A stretch of DNA of 64,000 nt from Rhizobium sp. BK399. Its GTDB lineage: Bacteria > Pseudomonadota > Alphaproteobacteria > Rhizobiales > Rhizobiaceae. The first letter of the stretch is position 1. The number at the start of each line of letters is the position of its first letter. The notes under the pieces were generated by a model that did no database searches, had not been told where the DNA came from, and saw only the letters and a list, made by a program, of their open reading frames with translations. The stretch is from the NCBI RefSeq assembly GCF_014194695.1, contig NZ_JACIAH010000003.1:186001-250000 (forward strand), given 5' to 3'. The position numbers and the translations under genes are program-made. Of the stretch, positions 1-7,194 are shown one piece after another.

Positions 1-150
1 CACCGGCAGCGCGATAGAGACATCATCCGAAATAGGGTCGGTACGAGCCACGTTTTCGTGATTCAAACCCACGATACCACCGAAAGGCTCATATGCACCG
101 CCCCCGTGCCCCCAAAGTACATGTGGATTACCGTATCTGGTAAATTCCAT
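1..150 (-). CDS. Hypothetical protein, N-terminal part, runs off left edge
   Basis: The minus strand is open from an ATG at 150 to the window edge (50 codons), with an in-frame stop ten codons upstream of the start region. The translation looks like real protein (MEFTRYGNPHVLWGHGGG, then AYEPFGGIVGLNHENVART), rich in Gly, Asn and His. I do not recognise a family. No strong ribosome-binding site is visible, only a GTGACGG stretch just upstream. A large hairpin at 205-247 lies in its probable leader. Coding is judged only from amino-acid texture, so confidence is moderate. Confidence 0.45.
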   Translation of the reverse strand, partial: MEFTRYGNPHVLWGHGGGAYEPFGGIVGLNHENVARTDPISDDVSIALPV

Positions 151-459
151 GTTCCGTCACTTCGAGTAGCATGTGCTTGGATGATTACATTTCCTAGTCA
201 TCAAGAGGTCACTGCAAAACTCACATCGTCTGTTTTGCGGTGACCTCGCCAAAACCCTCGACACGACCGGCACCTAAACGGCGCTTCGAACGGAAGCCTT
301 GCAACGCGCGTTCCGTGTTCCCATCTTAGGTCGGTCACCCAAAACTCTAACTGACATGGTCGACGCGACAGCGTCGCATTTTGCTGTGTTTCCTCCGTTC
401 GCGTGATGGAAGCCGAGGGCGCCATGTCGAAATGCCGCCTACGCGGCAAAGGACTTTAA
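151..459. other. Intergenic region with one long hairpin
   Basis: This stretch of about 310 bases separates a leftward gene start at 150 from a rightward small ORF at 460. Apart from the inverted repeat at 205-247 I see no convincing gene, promoter or repeat. Frames that stay open across it give low-complexity Arg/Pro/Ser-rich translations on both strands. Confidence 0.5.
205..247. repeat. 16-bp inverted repeat (hairpin) in a gene leader
   Basis: GAGGTCACTGCAAAAC at 205-220 and GTTTTGCGGTGACCTC at 232-247 pair at 15 of 16 positions around an 11-base loop. No run of T follows on either strand, so it does not look like a simple terminator. It lies 55 bases upstream of the leftward start at 150 and could be a leader structure, an operator or the terminal repeat of a vanished element. 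Confidence 0.6.
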
Positions 460-609
460 TTGAACAAACCAAACACGCCTGCTGCTCCGGCAGCGTGTCC
501 GCGCGAGCGCGATGACGCTGCTCGCCACCCGGACGAGAACTGGAAACCTTACCCCTGCCTACTCACGCGTCGTGAATTGCAGGAATTGATTGCCGAACAG
601 CTTGGCTGA
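460..609 (+). CDS. Small hypothetical protein upstream of rpsU (49 aa)
   Basis: A 49-residue ORF begins at a TTG right after an in-frame TAA, with AAAGGA about 7 bases upstream. It ends 35 bases before the S21 start. The translation is Pro/Ala-rich at the N-terminus and then carries [20 protein letters not shown], which reads like a genuine helix-forming tail. No function can be assigned. It may be co-transcribed with rpsU. The TTG start and the short length keep confidence moderate. Confidence 0.45.
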   Translation: MNKPNTPAAPAACPRERDDAARHPDENWKPYPCLLTRRELQELIAEQLG

Positions 610-644
610 GAGGCATGCCGACCCTCAAGAACAAGGAGAAAAAC

Positions 645-881
645 ATGCAGGTCATCGTCAGAGATAACAACGTCGAACAGGCCATGCGCGCATTGAAGAA
701 AAAGATGCAGCGCGAGGGGCTCTTCCGCGAAATGAAGGCACGCAAAGCCTACGAGAAACCATCGGAGCGCCGCGTACGCGAACGGGCGCAGGCTATCGCC
801 AGACAGCGCAAAGCCGCCCGGAAGAGATTGCAGCGGGAGGGCCTCCTGGCCTCGCCCAAACGGCGCCCGTCGGCCCGATAA
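645..881 (+). CDS. rpsU: 30S ribosomal protein S21
   Basis: This 78-residue product is ribosomal protein S21, a small basic protein of the 30S subunit that helps initiation near the anti-Shine-Dalgarno end of 16S rRNA. The N-terminus [20 protein letters not shown] and the core [21 protein letters not shown] are typical, and the C-terminal half is Arg/Lys-rich. I chose the ATG at 645 because AAGGAG lies 7 bases upstream; an in-frame ATG at 615 would add ten untypical residues. Rhizobia commonly carry more than one S21 gene. A hairpin starts 12 bases after the stop. Confidence 0.95.
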   Translation: MQVIVRDNNVEQAMRALKKKMQREGLFREMKARKAYEKPSERRVRERAQAIARQRKAARKRLQREGLLASPKRRPSAR

Positions 882-892
882 TTTGTCACGAT

Positions 893-919
893 GCTGTCGC
901 CGACGTCGTCGGTGACAGC
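893..919 (+). terminator. Terminator-like hairpin after rpsU
   Basis: GCTGTCGCCGAC at 893-904 and GTCGGTGACAGC at 908-919 pair at 11 of 12 positions with a three-base loop. It begins 12 bases after the rpsU stop. No T tract follows, so it may act with Rho or as an mRNA-end stabiliser. It also argues against starting the next ORF at 891. Confidence 0.6.
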
Positions 920-938
920 CCCAACCCGAGAAGGGTCA

Positions 939-1136
939 ATGATGGAAGAACTGCATAGCCTGACTGTTTCGGATGAACGGCTGGAAGATTGCCGCGATGT
1001 GATCGAACCGGATCTCCAGGATCTGATCCGAACGACAATTGCCTCCGGCTTTACCGCCGAAGAGGTACTGATCGCAATAAGCGAGCTCGTGGCCGAGGAC
1101 TACGCGGTCTTAGCCAAGCTGCCGAGTGTCCACTGA
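939..1136 (+). CDS. Small hypothetical acidic protein
   Basis: A 65-residue acidic protein of unknown function. The start is set at the ATG at 939 (followed directly by a second ATG at 942) because AAGGG lies upstream and because the longer frame from 891 would begin inside the rpsU hairpin. The C-terminal half, with FTAEEVLIAISELVAEDYAV, predicts two amphipathic helices. No membrane segment or signal peptide is present. It sits in a run of small rhizobial ORFs. Confidence 0.6.
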   Translation: MMEELHSLTVSDERLEDCRDVIEPDLQDLIRTTIASGFTAEEVLIAISELVAEDYAVLAKLPSVH

Positions 1137-1276
1137 TTAGTCCGCGCCGACTGGTCGACGGTTGCCTCGGCCAGTATGTGCATGAGGAACAAGATACTCC
1201 GACATGACGGGTGTTGATCGGTTGCGACGAATACCTACATCCCCGGTATCGCTTGTTGGCAACGAGGAGGTTCATC

Positions 1277-1534
1277 ATGAACACTATCAGCCACGCAACC
1301 GAACCAAGATGGGCCGCGCCGGTGGCTATCCGGATTGGCGCGCGCCCCTCCGAGCATATCCATGGTCCGGCAGAAGCGGTTGACTATCTGGAACACAGGT
1401 GGCCGATCGAAAACAGCATGCATCTGGAAGCGGCGAAGCGCAGATGTGTGGAAGCCATGAACTATCTCGCGCACCTGGAAGCCTCCAGAGACGCTTTCGT
1501 TGCAGCCGCAGTGGAGGCCAAGGTGCTGGCGTAG
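1277..1534 (+). CDS. DUF982-family protein
   Basis: An 85-residue protein that matches the layout of DUF982, a small family abundant in rhizobia, often in many copies on plasmids. Seen here are W-AAPVAIRIG near the start, IHGPAEAVDYLEHRWP in the middle and CVEAMNYLAHLEASRDAFVA followed by an Ala-rich helix. A strong GAGGAGG precedes the ATG at 1277 by 6 bases, which rules out the longer frame from 1211. The function of the family is not established. Confidence 0.8.
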   Translation: MNTISHATEPRWAAPVAIRIGARPSEHIHGPAEAVDYLEHRWPIENSMHLEAAKRRCVEAMNYLAHLEASRDAFVAAAVEAKVLA

Positions 1535-1673
1535 CCCCGCTTTGGGCGAGGGTGGCTGAGATGATTTGGCCACCTTCCGCAGATCACGCGCAAATCCCAT
1601 CACACGCCCCGGCGGCGCACGTCATATGGCACGGATACATCCTCCTACAGCGACCAACGCTGCGGGGTATGAT

Positions 1674-1988
1674 CTAGTGTGTCGTCACGGACTTCGGAGA
1701 CCGAGCGCGACGAGGCTTGTCCCCCGGAGCCGCGGTTATTGCGATGGCAGCCACCTTTGTCTTCTTTCCTGGCTGCTTTTCGGCCGCGGATTTCGCCGGT
1801 GCGCGCGGCTTGGCGGATTTAGCCTTGGCAGTCAACTTTGTCGAAACGCGAGCGGCCGCGGCATCGACCTGCTCGCCGAATTCCTTGAAAGCTTGCAGCC
1901 AATGCTTCATGTCCTGGCCGTGGGGGCGGCCTTCCTGCTCCCAGATCTCGTAGGCGCGGTGACGGATTTTCTCTTCACGCTCGTTCAT
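1674..1988 (-). CDS. DUF2934-family protein with Lys/Ala-rich tail
   Basis: About 104 residues. The N-terminal 35 residues (REEKIRHRAYEIWEQEGRPH) match DUF2934, a short helical domain common in rhizobia and other alphaproteobacteria. The rest is a low-complexity Lys/Ala/Pro tail resembling histone-H1-like or nucleic-acid-binding tails, which is an inference. An AGGA is present upstream of the ATG at 1988; a GTG one codon earlier is an alternative start. No neighbour hints at its role. Confidence 0.75.
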   Translation of the reverse strand: MNEREEKIRHRAYEIWEQEGRPHGQDMKHWLQAFKEFGEQVDAAAARVSTKLTAKAKSAKPRAPAKSAAEKQPGKKTKVAAIAITAAPGDKPRRARSPKSVTTH

Positions 1989-2174
1989 CACAGGGATCCT
2001 GCTCTTCGTTGCAACCCGATCTTAACTGGCGCAAGCAGCCCATTAGGCAATGGAGGCCCGGCATCGATTGATCGAAAGAAGCCGGCGTGGGCAGCCGGTT
2101 AAAGCAGCGATTGTCTTTTCCGAAATGCCCCTATCTACCAATGCGCGTGCGACCTCAATCAGAAGGAAAACGAC

Positions 2175-2435
2175 ATGAAACGTCTATCGATTTTGCTGCT
2201 TCTGGCAGGAGTGACGCTTGCCGGATGCACCCCGACTGAGCAGGGCTTAGGCATTGGTGCCGCCTCGGGCGCAGTCATCGGCGGCGTGGCGACCGGAAAT
2301 GTCCGCGGTGCCGCAGTGGGCGCCGCAATCGGTGGCGCCGCTGGCGCCGTCATCGGCAACGTCGCCGGGCAGCCTGGCCAGTGCTACTATCGGGATCGCT
2401 ATGGCCGTCGATATGTCGCCTCCTGCCCGCGCTGA
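2175..2435 (+). CDS. Glycine-zipper lipoprotein
   Basis: An 86-residue precursor with a lipoprotein signal peptide (MKRLSILLLLAGVTLAGC; lipobox LAGC with Cys18), so it should be lipidated and anchored to a membrane. The body, about residues 25-66, is a glycine-zipper stretch with repeated GAAIGG-type units, as in the SlyB/YMGG-like outer-membrane lipoproteins. The C-terminus (CYYRDRYGRRYVASCPR) is short and basic with two Cys. AAGGAAA lies upstream of the ATG. It is a single gene. Confidence 0.85.
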   Translation: MKRLSILLLLAGVTLAGCTPTEQGLGIGAASGAVIGGVATGNVRGAAVGAAIGGAAGAVIGNVAGQPGQCYYRDRYGRRYVASCPR

Positions 2436-2590
2436 GGACAATGCAGCATAGCATCTATACGTCAAGGCGCCGACTTCGCGCGTGCCCTCCAATCCGATCG
2501 CCTCGGATCGCGACCGTGGTTCTAGCAACCTGACCTTGGTCGCGATAACTGCGCGATGCTTGGTGGGCGCGGGAGGTGCACGAGTGCAAA

Positions 2591-3349
2591 TCAAGTCCCA
2601 ACCAACACGCTCGCCTGCACCGGCAGTTCTATGCCCTTCAGGGTGAGCGGACGGACGTGCGCCCCGCCCGCCAGCGGCCCGGCCTGAACGACCGTTTCCG
2701 GCGACATGACGATCTCGCCTGCGCCCGCCTGAGATTCCAATCTGGCCGCCAGATTGACAGCGCCGCCGATCGCCGTGAAATCGCTCCGGAAGCTCGAAAA
2801 CTCACCGATTTCAACCTCGCCGCTGTGGATCCCAACTCCCACACCCACGTGGTGATCCACATCCAAAGCTTCGAGGGCCGTCTTGCAGCGCCGTTGTATA
2901 TCCATCGCAGCCATGACAGCGGCAGCCGCGTGATCCTTTCTCAAGATGGGAAAATTGAAGATCGCCATCAATCCGTCGCCCATCTGCTTGTTGACGATCC
3001 CGTCATGAGCCCAGACCGCCTGCGCGCATCGATCCTGAAACAAGCTGACGATGTCACTCAATCTGACCGGTTCGATCTGCTCGGAAAGAGCCGTGAACCC
3101 TCTGATGTCGGCGAACAGAATGGTGACCGTGGCGGCGATATGGCGCTGTTTCTTGACATAGCGAAACGAGCGCTCGCAAATCGTGCAGATGTTCGGGTTC
3201 ATCTTGCTGCGGGTAACACCAAACATGCGGAACGGCAGCGCGAGCGCACCCCGGATCGGGATCGGCACGCGCATTTGATCCCAGCACCCACGGCAGATTT
3301 GCGCGTCGCGGTGATTGGTCGGATCTGTGGAATCGGAGGCTGTTGTCAT
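2591..3349 (-). CDS. Class III adenylate/guanylate cyclase with N-terminal Cys pairs
   Basis: A 252-residue protein whose C-terminal part, about residue 72 to 250, is a class III nucleotide cyclase domain. The metal-binding Asp81 lies in FADIRGFTALSE and Asp125 in KQMGDGLMAIF; GAVNLAARLES supplies the transition-state Asn/Arg. The substrate-selecting residues cannot be read safely, so cAMP is likely but not certain. The first 70 residues hold CRGC (Cys19/22) and CTIC (Cys55/58), which look like a zinc- or metal-binding module before the cyclase. No membrane segment is seen, so it should be cytosolic. Confidence 0.88.
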   Translation of the reverse strand: MTTASDSTDPTNHRDAQICRGCWDQMRVPIPIRGALALPFRMFGVTRSKMNPNICTICERSFRYVKKQRHIAATVTILFADIRGFTALSEQIEPVRLSDIVSLFQDRCAQAVWAHDGIVNKQMGDGLMAIFNFPILRKDHAAAAVMAAMDIQRRCKTALEALDVDHHVGVGVGIHSGEVEIGEFSSFRSDFTAIGGAVNLAARLESQAGAGEIVMSPETVVQAGPLAGGAHVRPLTLKGIELPVQASVLVGT

Positions 3350-3569
3350 GGTCTAGGCTGCCCCGGCAGACGTCCGCTGTTCCCTTGCATGCGCAAACTT
3401 CTGACATTTGAGCGTGTTTGGCAACTTAGGGAGGAAACGGCTACCACGACAGCGCAAGGGCCGCCGCGGCGACGCCGGGGCAACGCTCGCCGGGTTTATC
3501 GAGGCAATGGTTCTCGGACGGAAGAGGGCGCCGCTTCGCGCCCTCCCACTGAAATCCTGTGCCGTTCCG

Positions 3570-4226
3570 CTAAGGCATCGACACGACCATCTTGCAGAGT
3601 TTCGTGAGGCTCGCCTCATATCCGCCCGAGCGTAGCACGTCCTTGCAACGGAGCTTTGCTTTCGCCCGATCCATGGCCGACATGTCGTTGATAGCTGTCA
3701 ACGCCGGCTTGGTAGGCGATGAACCGCCTAAACCGCTCGCTCCATTCGCGCCAACGGAACCGCCAGGACCGCCGGACCCGCCTGAATTGGGATCATTTAC
3801 CGAAGGCACCCCAAGCCTGGCATCGAGCAGCGTATTTCCGCCCGCCCCTACCGTCGCGTTGGCGGTCGCAAGCCTGGAGCCCCCGACATTAGCGTTGACA
3901 TCAGCATTGATGCCGCCGGAGCCGCCAACACTGGCCGTCGTACTGACACCGATCCTGCTGCTGCTCCCGCCGACAGATGTATTGCTATTGATGCCCCTGG
4001 CCCCGCCCACCGAAGCATCGACGCCAAGTCCACCGCTGGATCTGCCGCCGATGTTGGCGTTGATGCCACTTGCACCCCCGACGGACACGCCGAGGCCTCC
4101 ATTGCTATTGCTGCCGATACTGACTCCATTGTTGCCGCCGATATCCAAGGCGTCTGCCTGCATCGGAACGATAATGGTCGCGCAGCCAAGCGCCACCGCG
4201 GCAACGGCCGATTTATAGCACTGCAT
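3570..4226 (-). CDS. Secreted Gly/Ser/Asn-rich repeat protein
   Basis: A 218-residue precursor. A Sec-type signal peptide is visible (MQCYKSAVAAVALGCATII and a few more residues to ADA). It is followed by about 110 residues of imperfect repeats built on SVGG-(A/S)-(R/S)-GIN-N and GLGV units, then a Pro/Gly linker and a C-terminal helical domain with two Cys (KLRCKDVL, LTKLCKMVV). I chose the ATG at 4226 because GGAGG lies 6 bases upstream. The repeats suggest an extended or beta-solenoid surface protein. The family is not recognised. Confidence 0.75.
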   Translation of the reverse strand: MQCYKSAVAAVALGCATIIVPMQADALDIGGNNGVSIGSNSNGGLGVSVGGASGINANIGGRSSGGLGVDASVGGARGINSNTSVGGSSSRIGVSTTASVGGSGGINADVNANVGGSRLATANATVGAGGNTLLDARLGVPSVNDPNSGGSGGPGGSVGANGASGLGGSSPTKPALTAINDMSAMDRAKAKLRCKDVLRSGGYEASLTKLCKMVVSMP

Positions 4227-4626
4227 TGTCATCCTCCATTGTCTCCAGCCGAGGCCCAATGCTTCGGCAAAGAAAAATGAAGCGCGCACTTCATGCTCGT
4301 CGGTTGAGCAACCAAGAGTGGGTGTCCATCTGCCGATCTACACCTATAAAAACATTCGAACCCCCTAATGTTCCGTCAAATTCGCGTATAGGTTAATTAT
4401 TTCTCTGCACACGCCTCTAAACCCCTCCTTTGGATTGAGTCGATATCGTTTCCGCTGCGAATACCTCGCTGCGCCCTATCCGTGCGACACCCCTCCTAGC
4501 CAACCGATCGGCAATCGCTGAAGTCGGCGTCTCGGGGCTTTTCCATATCCTGTTCCTTCTGGTTTCGAAACTGCGAGCAGATGCGCTCCGTCGGACAACC
4601 GTTGCAAACAGCCACCCATTGTGTTA
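4227..4626. other. Divergent intergenic region
   Basis: This stretch of about 400 bases lies between the leftward repeat-protein gene and the TetR operator. It is more AT-rich than its surroundings around 4330-4420, which fits promoters in both directions. I cannot place a -35/-10 pair with confidence and see no gene. Confidence 0.4.
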
Positions 4627-4646
4627 ATGACTGTCCAGTCAGTCAT
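4627..4646. promoter_or_regulatory. Probable TetR-family operator
   Basis: ATGACTG at 4627-4633 and CAGTCAT at 4640-4646 form a perfect 7-bp inverted repeat with a 6-base spacer; an inner palindrome TGACTG-TC-CAGTCA overlaps it. It ends 18 bases before the TetR start, the usual place for autoregulation. TGACTG/CAGTCA repeats are common operators for this type of TetR repressor. Confidence 0.7.
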
Positions 4647-4664
4647 ATTGAAGGCTAAGAATGA

Positions 4665-5285
4665 ATGCCAGAGAAAAAACGCGAGAGACGAGACCCTGAG
4701 CTACGTCGGGCCGAGATCCTGAAGGCTGCCCTTGCCTGTTTTGCAGAACGCGGGTTCGCAGCAACACGCATGGAGGATGTCGCTGCGCGGGCCGGCATCG
4801 CCAAGGGTACGGTCTACCTGCACTTCCCCGACAAGGAGCGGCTGTTTATCGAGCTTGTGTCCGGCATCGCCTCACCAATCCTTGGCGAGGTCGGCGGCAT
4901 GATCCAGAACGAGACGATCCCGGCGCGCACCGTGGTCTCCATGTTCTATTCCCTCTTCAAGCGCGAAGTCCTCGAGACCGAGCGTCGCCACATGCTGCGG
5001 CTGATCCTCGCCGAAGGCCCGATGTTTCCTGTTGTAACCGAGTTCTACCATCGCGAAATCATCACCAAGGGTCTCGCGATCCTGCGCGTCGTGCTTGGAC
5101 GCGCTGCAGCTCGCGGTGAATTGCGCAATCCTGCAGTCGCAGAAGTGCCGCAACTGGTCATGGCTCCCGCCTTGATGACGGTCGTTTGGGCAACGCTTTT
5201 TGAGGGGTACGAGCACCTCGACGCGCAGAAACTTCTCGACACGTTCCTCAACACGATCTTCGTGCCGGAAGGAGGCGCGAAATGA
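4665..5285 (+). CDS. TetR/AcrR-family repressor of efflux operon
   Basis: A 206-residue TetR regulator. The N-terminal helix-turn-helix is clear at about residues 15-60 (AALACFAERGFAATRMEDVA, then KGTVYLHFPDKERLF); the C-terminal domain would bind an inducer. It is the first gene of an operon with an HlyD-type adaptor, an ABC ATPase and an ABC-2 permease, and its stop overlaps the next start (ATGA). This arrangement resembles the E. coli cecR-ybhGFSR locus. A palindromic operator lies just upstream, so it probably represses its own operon until a toxic compound binds. The inducer is unknown. Confidence 0.92.
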   Translation: MPEKKRERRDPELRRAEILKAALACFAERGFAATRMEDVAARAGIAKGTVYLHFPDKERLFIELVSGIASPILGEVGGMIQNETIPARTVVSMFYSLFKREVLETERRHMLRLILAEGPMFPVVTEFYHREIITKGLAILRVVLGRAAARGELRNPAVAEVPQLVMAPALMTVVWATLFEGYEHLDAQKLLDTFLNTIFVPEGGAK

Positions 5286-6247
5286 AACGGCTCCTTATTG
5301 TCGCGATCGTGGCCGCTGCGGCGCTCGCCACCCTGCCTCTTCTGTTCTCCGACAAGTCGCAGCGCGCCTACCAGGGCTGGGTCGAGGCCGACACGCTGTT
5401 CATTGGCGCCGACACGAGCGGTCGCGTGGTCAAGCTCGATGTCGCCGAAGGCCAGGCAATTGCTCCCGGCGAACCGCTCTTCAGCCTGGATTCTCAAACC
5501 GAGGAGGCCGCTGTTGGCTCGGCACGCGCGTCGCTTGCCCGGCTGCAGGCCGAACTCGAACTCGCCGAGGCGGCCCAGAAGCGCCCGGAGGAGATGGACA
5601 TGCTGCGCGCCAGCGAACGCGAGGCAGTCGCACGGCTGGCGCTTGCGTCGCAGGACCTCGACCGCACCCGCGTTCTGGTCGAACGTGGTACGGCGACACA
5701 GGCCCGTCTCGATACCGCAACGGCCACCGAGGCTGCCAACCGTGCCGCTCTCGATAATGTCCGCAGCCAAATCACGCTTGGCAACATGCCTGCCCGCGTC
5801 GAGATGCTGCGCCAAGCGCGGCAGGCCGTTGCCGCGGCGAAAGCGGACCTCGCGTCAGCAGAAGCCGCGCTCGCCCGCCGTTTCGTCTCGGCTCCAGCAG
5901 TCGGCAGTATCGAGACCATCTATTACCGCGCCGGCGAGGTTGTCCCTGCCGGCCGGCCGATCGTCGCGCTCCTGCCGCCCGAGAACGTCCGTATTCGCTT
6001 CTTCGTGCCCGAGACCGAGATCGCGCTGTTCTCGCTGGATCAATCGATCCGCGTCGCCTGCAATGCCTGCCAGCCAACCGATGCGAAGATCAGCTTCATC
6101 TCAAAGACTGTCGAATATACGCCGCCGGTCATCTATAGTCTCGAGGAGCGCGCCAAACTCGTCTACCGCGTCGAGGCGATCCCCGCCGATGCAAAGGCAC
6201 TGCGCCCCGGCCAGCCGGTGGATGTCACTGCGGGAGCCCGCCCATGA
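5282..6247 (+). CDS. HlyD-family periplasmic adaptor subunit (YbhG-like)
   Basis: A 321-residue membrane-fusion protein. It has one N-terminal membrane anchor (residues 4-22), a split lipoyl-like domain (GRVVKLDVAEGQAIAPGEPL near residue 48 and the matching half around 215), a long alpha-helical hairpin of about 75-200 rich in Ala/Glu/Arg, and a C-terminal beta-barrel. It should bridge the inner-membrane ABC exporter and an outer-membrane channel. Start and stop overlap the neighbours by 4 bases each, indicating translational coupling. No outer-membrane factor gene is nearby. Confidence 0.92.
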   Translation: MKRLLIVAIVAAAALATLPLLFSDKSQRAYQGWVEADTLFIGADTSGRVVKLDVAEGQAIAPGEPLFSLDSQTEEAAVGSARASLARLQAELELAEAAQKRPEEMDMLRASEREAVARLALASQDLDRTRVLVERGTATQARLDTATATEAANRAALDNVRSQITLGNMPARVEMLRQARQAVAAAKADLASAEAALARRFVSAPAVGSIETIYYRAGEVVPAGRPIVALLPPENVRIRFFVPETEIALFSLDQSIRVACNACQPTDAKISFISKTVEYTPPVIYSLEERAKLVYRVEAIPADAKALRPGQPVDVTAGARP

Positions 6248-7194
6248 GCGACACGGCACCGGCCGTCGACAGTCCTGAGACTGTGATCGATGTCCATCAT
6301 CTCACCAAGACTTTCGGCAGCCGCAAGGTCGTCGACGACGTATCGATGTCGGTAAAAAAGGGCCGGATTCACGGCTTTCTCGGACCGAACGGTTCCGGCA
6401 AGACGACGACGATCCGCATGCTTTGCGGCCTGCTGACGCCAGACAGCGGTGACGGCACTTGCCTTGGCTTCGACATCCTCACCGAGAGCGACCGCATCCG
6501 TCGCCGCGTCGGCTACATGACGCAGAAATTTTCGCTCTACCAGGATCTCTCGATCCGGGAGAACCTTGAGTTCGTCGCCCGCGTCTACGGCCTTGCCGAT
6601 GCTCGCGGCAAAGCCACTGCTGCGATTGAACGTTTGGGCCTGAAGGGCCGCGAGGGGCAGCTTGCTGGAGAGCTCTCCGGTGGCTGGAAGCAGCGGCTCG
6701 CGCTGGGCGCCTGCATCCTACCTGAACCGGCATTGCTTCTCCTCGACGAGCCTACGGCAGGCGTCGATCCCAAGGCGCGCCGTGACTTCTGGAATGAGAT
6801 TCACGCGCTTGCCGCCGAAGGCCTCTCCGTCCTGGTGTCCACCCACTACATGGACGAGGCAGAGCGTTGCCATGAGATCGCCTATATCGCCTATGGCAAA
6901 TTGCTTGCGCAGGGAACGGTGGACGAGGTGATCGCCGGCACCGGGCTCGTCACCTGGACTGTTTCGGGAACGGACGTGCACCGCCTTCAATCAGAACTCG
7001 AGAACCAGCCAGGCGTCGACATGATCGCCCCGTTCGGGACGAGCTTGCATGTTGCCGGCCGGGACCCACAGGCGCTCGAAAATGCAATCGCGCCCTATCG
7101 GGAACGGCCCGATCTCAAGTGGCAAAAGGGCGAAGCGACGCTGGAGGATGCCTTCATCGACCTGATGCGCCGCTCCGAGGACAATTTCCAATGA
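6244..7194 (+). CDS. ABC-2 type exporter ATP-binding protein (YbhF-like, single NBD)
   Basis: A 316-residue nucleotide-binding subunit. Walker A is GPNGSGKTT at residues 47-55, the signature LSGGWKQR is near 140 and Walker B LLLLDEPTAGVD near 160, with the switch His in STHYMDEAERC. The C-terminal 80 residues form an extension as in drug exporter ATPases (DrrA/YbhF type). E. coli YbhF has two nucleotide-binding domains; this one has a single domain, so it probably works as a homodimer with the permease encoded next. Confidence 0.93.
   Translation: MSDTAPAVDSPETVIDVHHLTKTFGSRKVVDDVSMSVKKGRIHGFLGPNGSGKTTTIRMLCGLLTPDSGDGTCLGFDILTESDRIRRRVGYMTQKFSLYQDLSIRENLEFVARVYGLADARGKATAAIERLGLKGREGQLAGELSGGWKQRLALGACILPEPALLLLDEPTAGVDPKARRDFWNEIHALAAEGLSVLVSTHYMDEAERCHEIAYIAYGKLLAQGTVDEVIAGTGLVTWTVSGTDVHRLQSELENQPGVDMIAPFGTSLHVAGRDPQALENAIAPYRERPDLKWQKGEATLEDAFIDLMRRSEDNFQ

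Noticed and set aside
2576..3607. Long rightward ORF of 343 codons opposite the cyclase
   Set aside because: It is antisense to a protein with complete cyclase motifs, and its translation is Arg/His/Asp-rich with no domain, typical of a shadow frame in GC-rich DNA.
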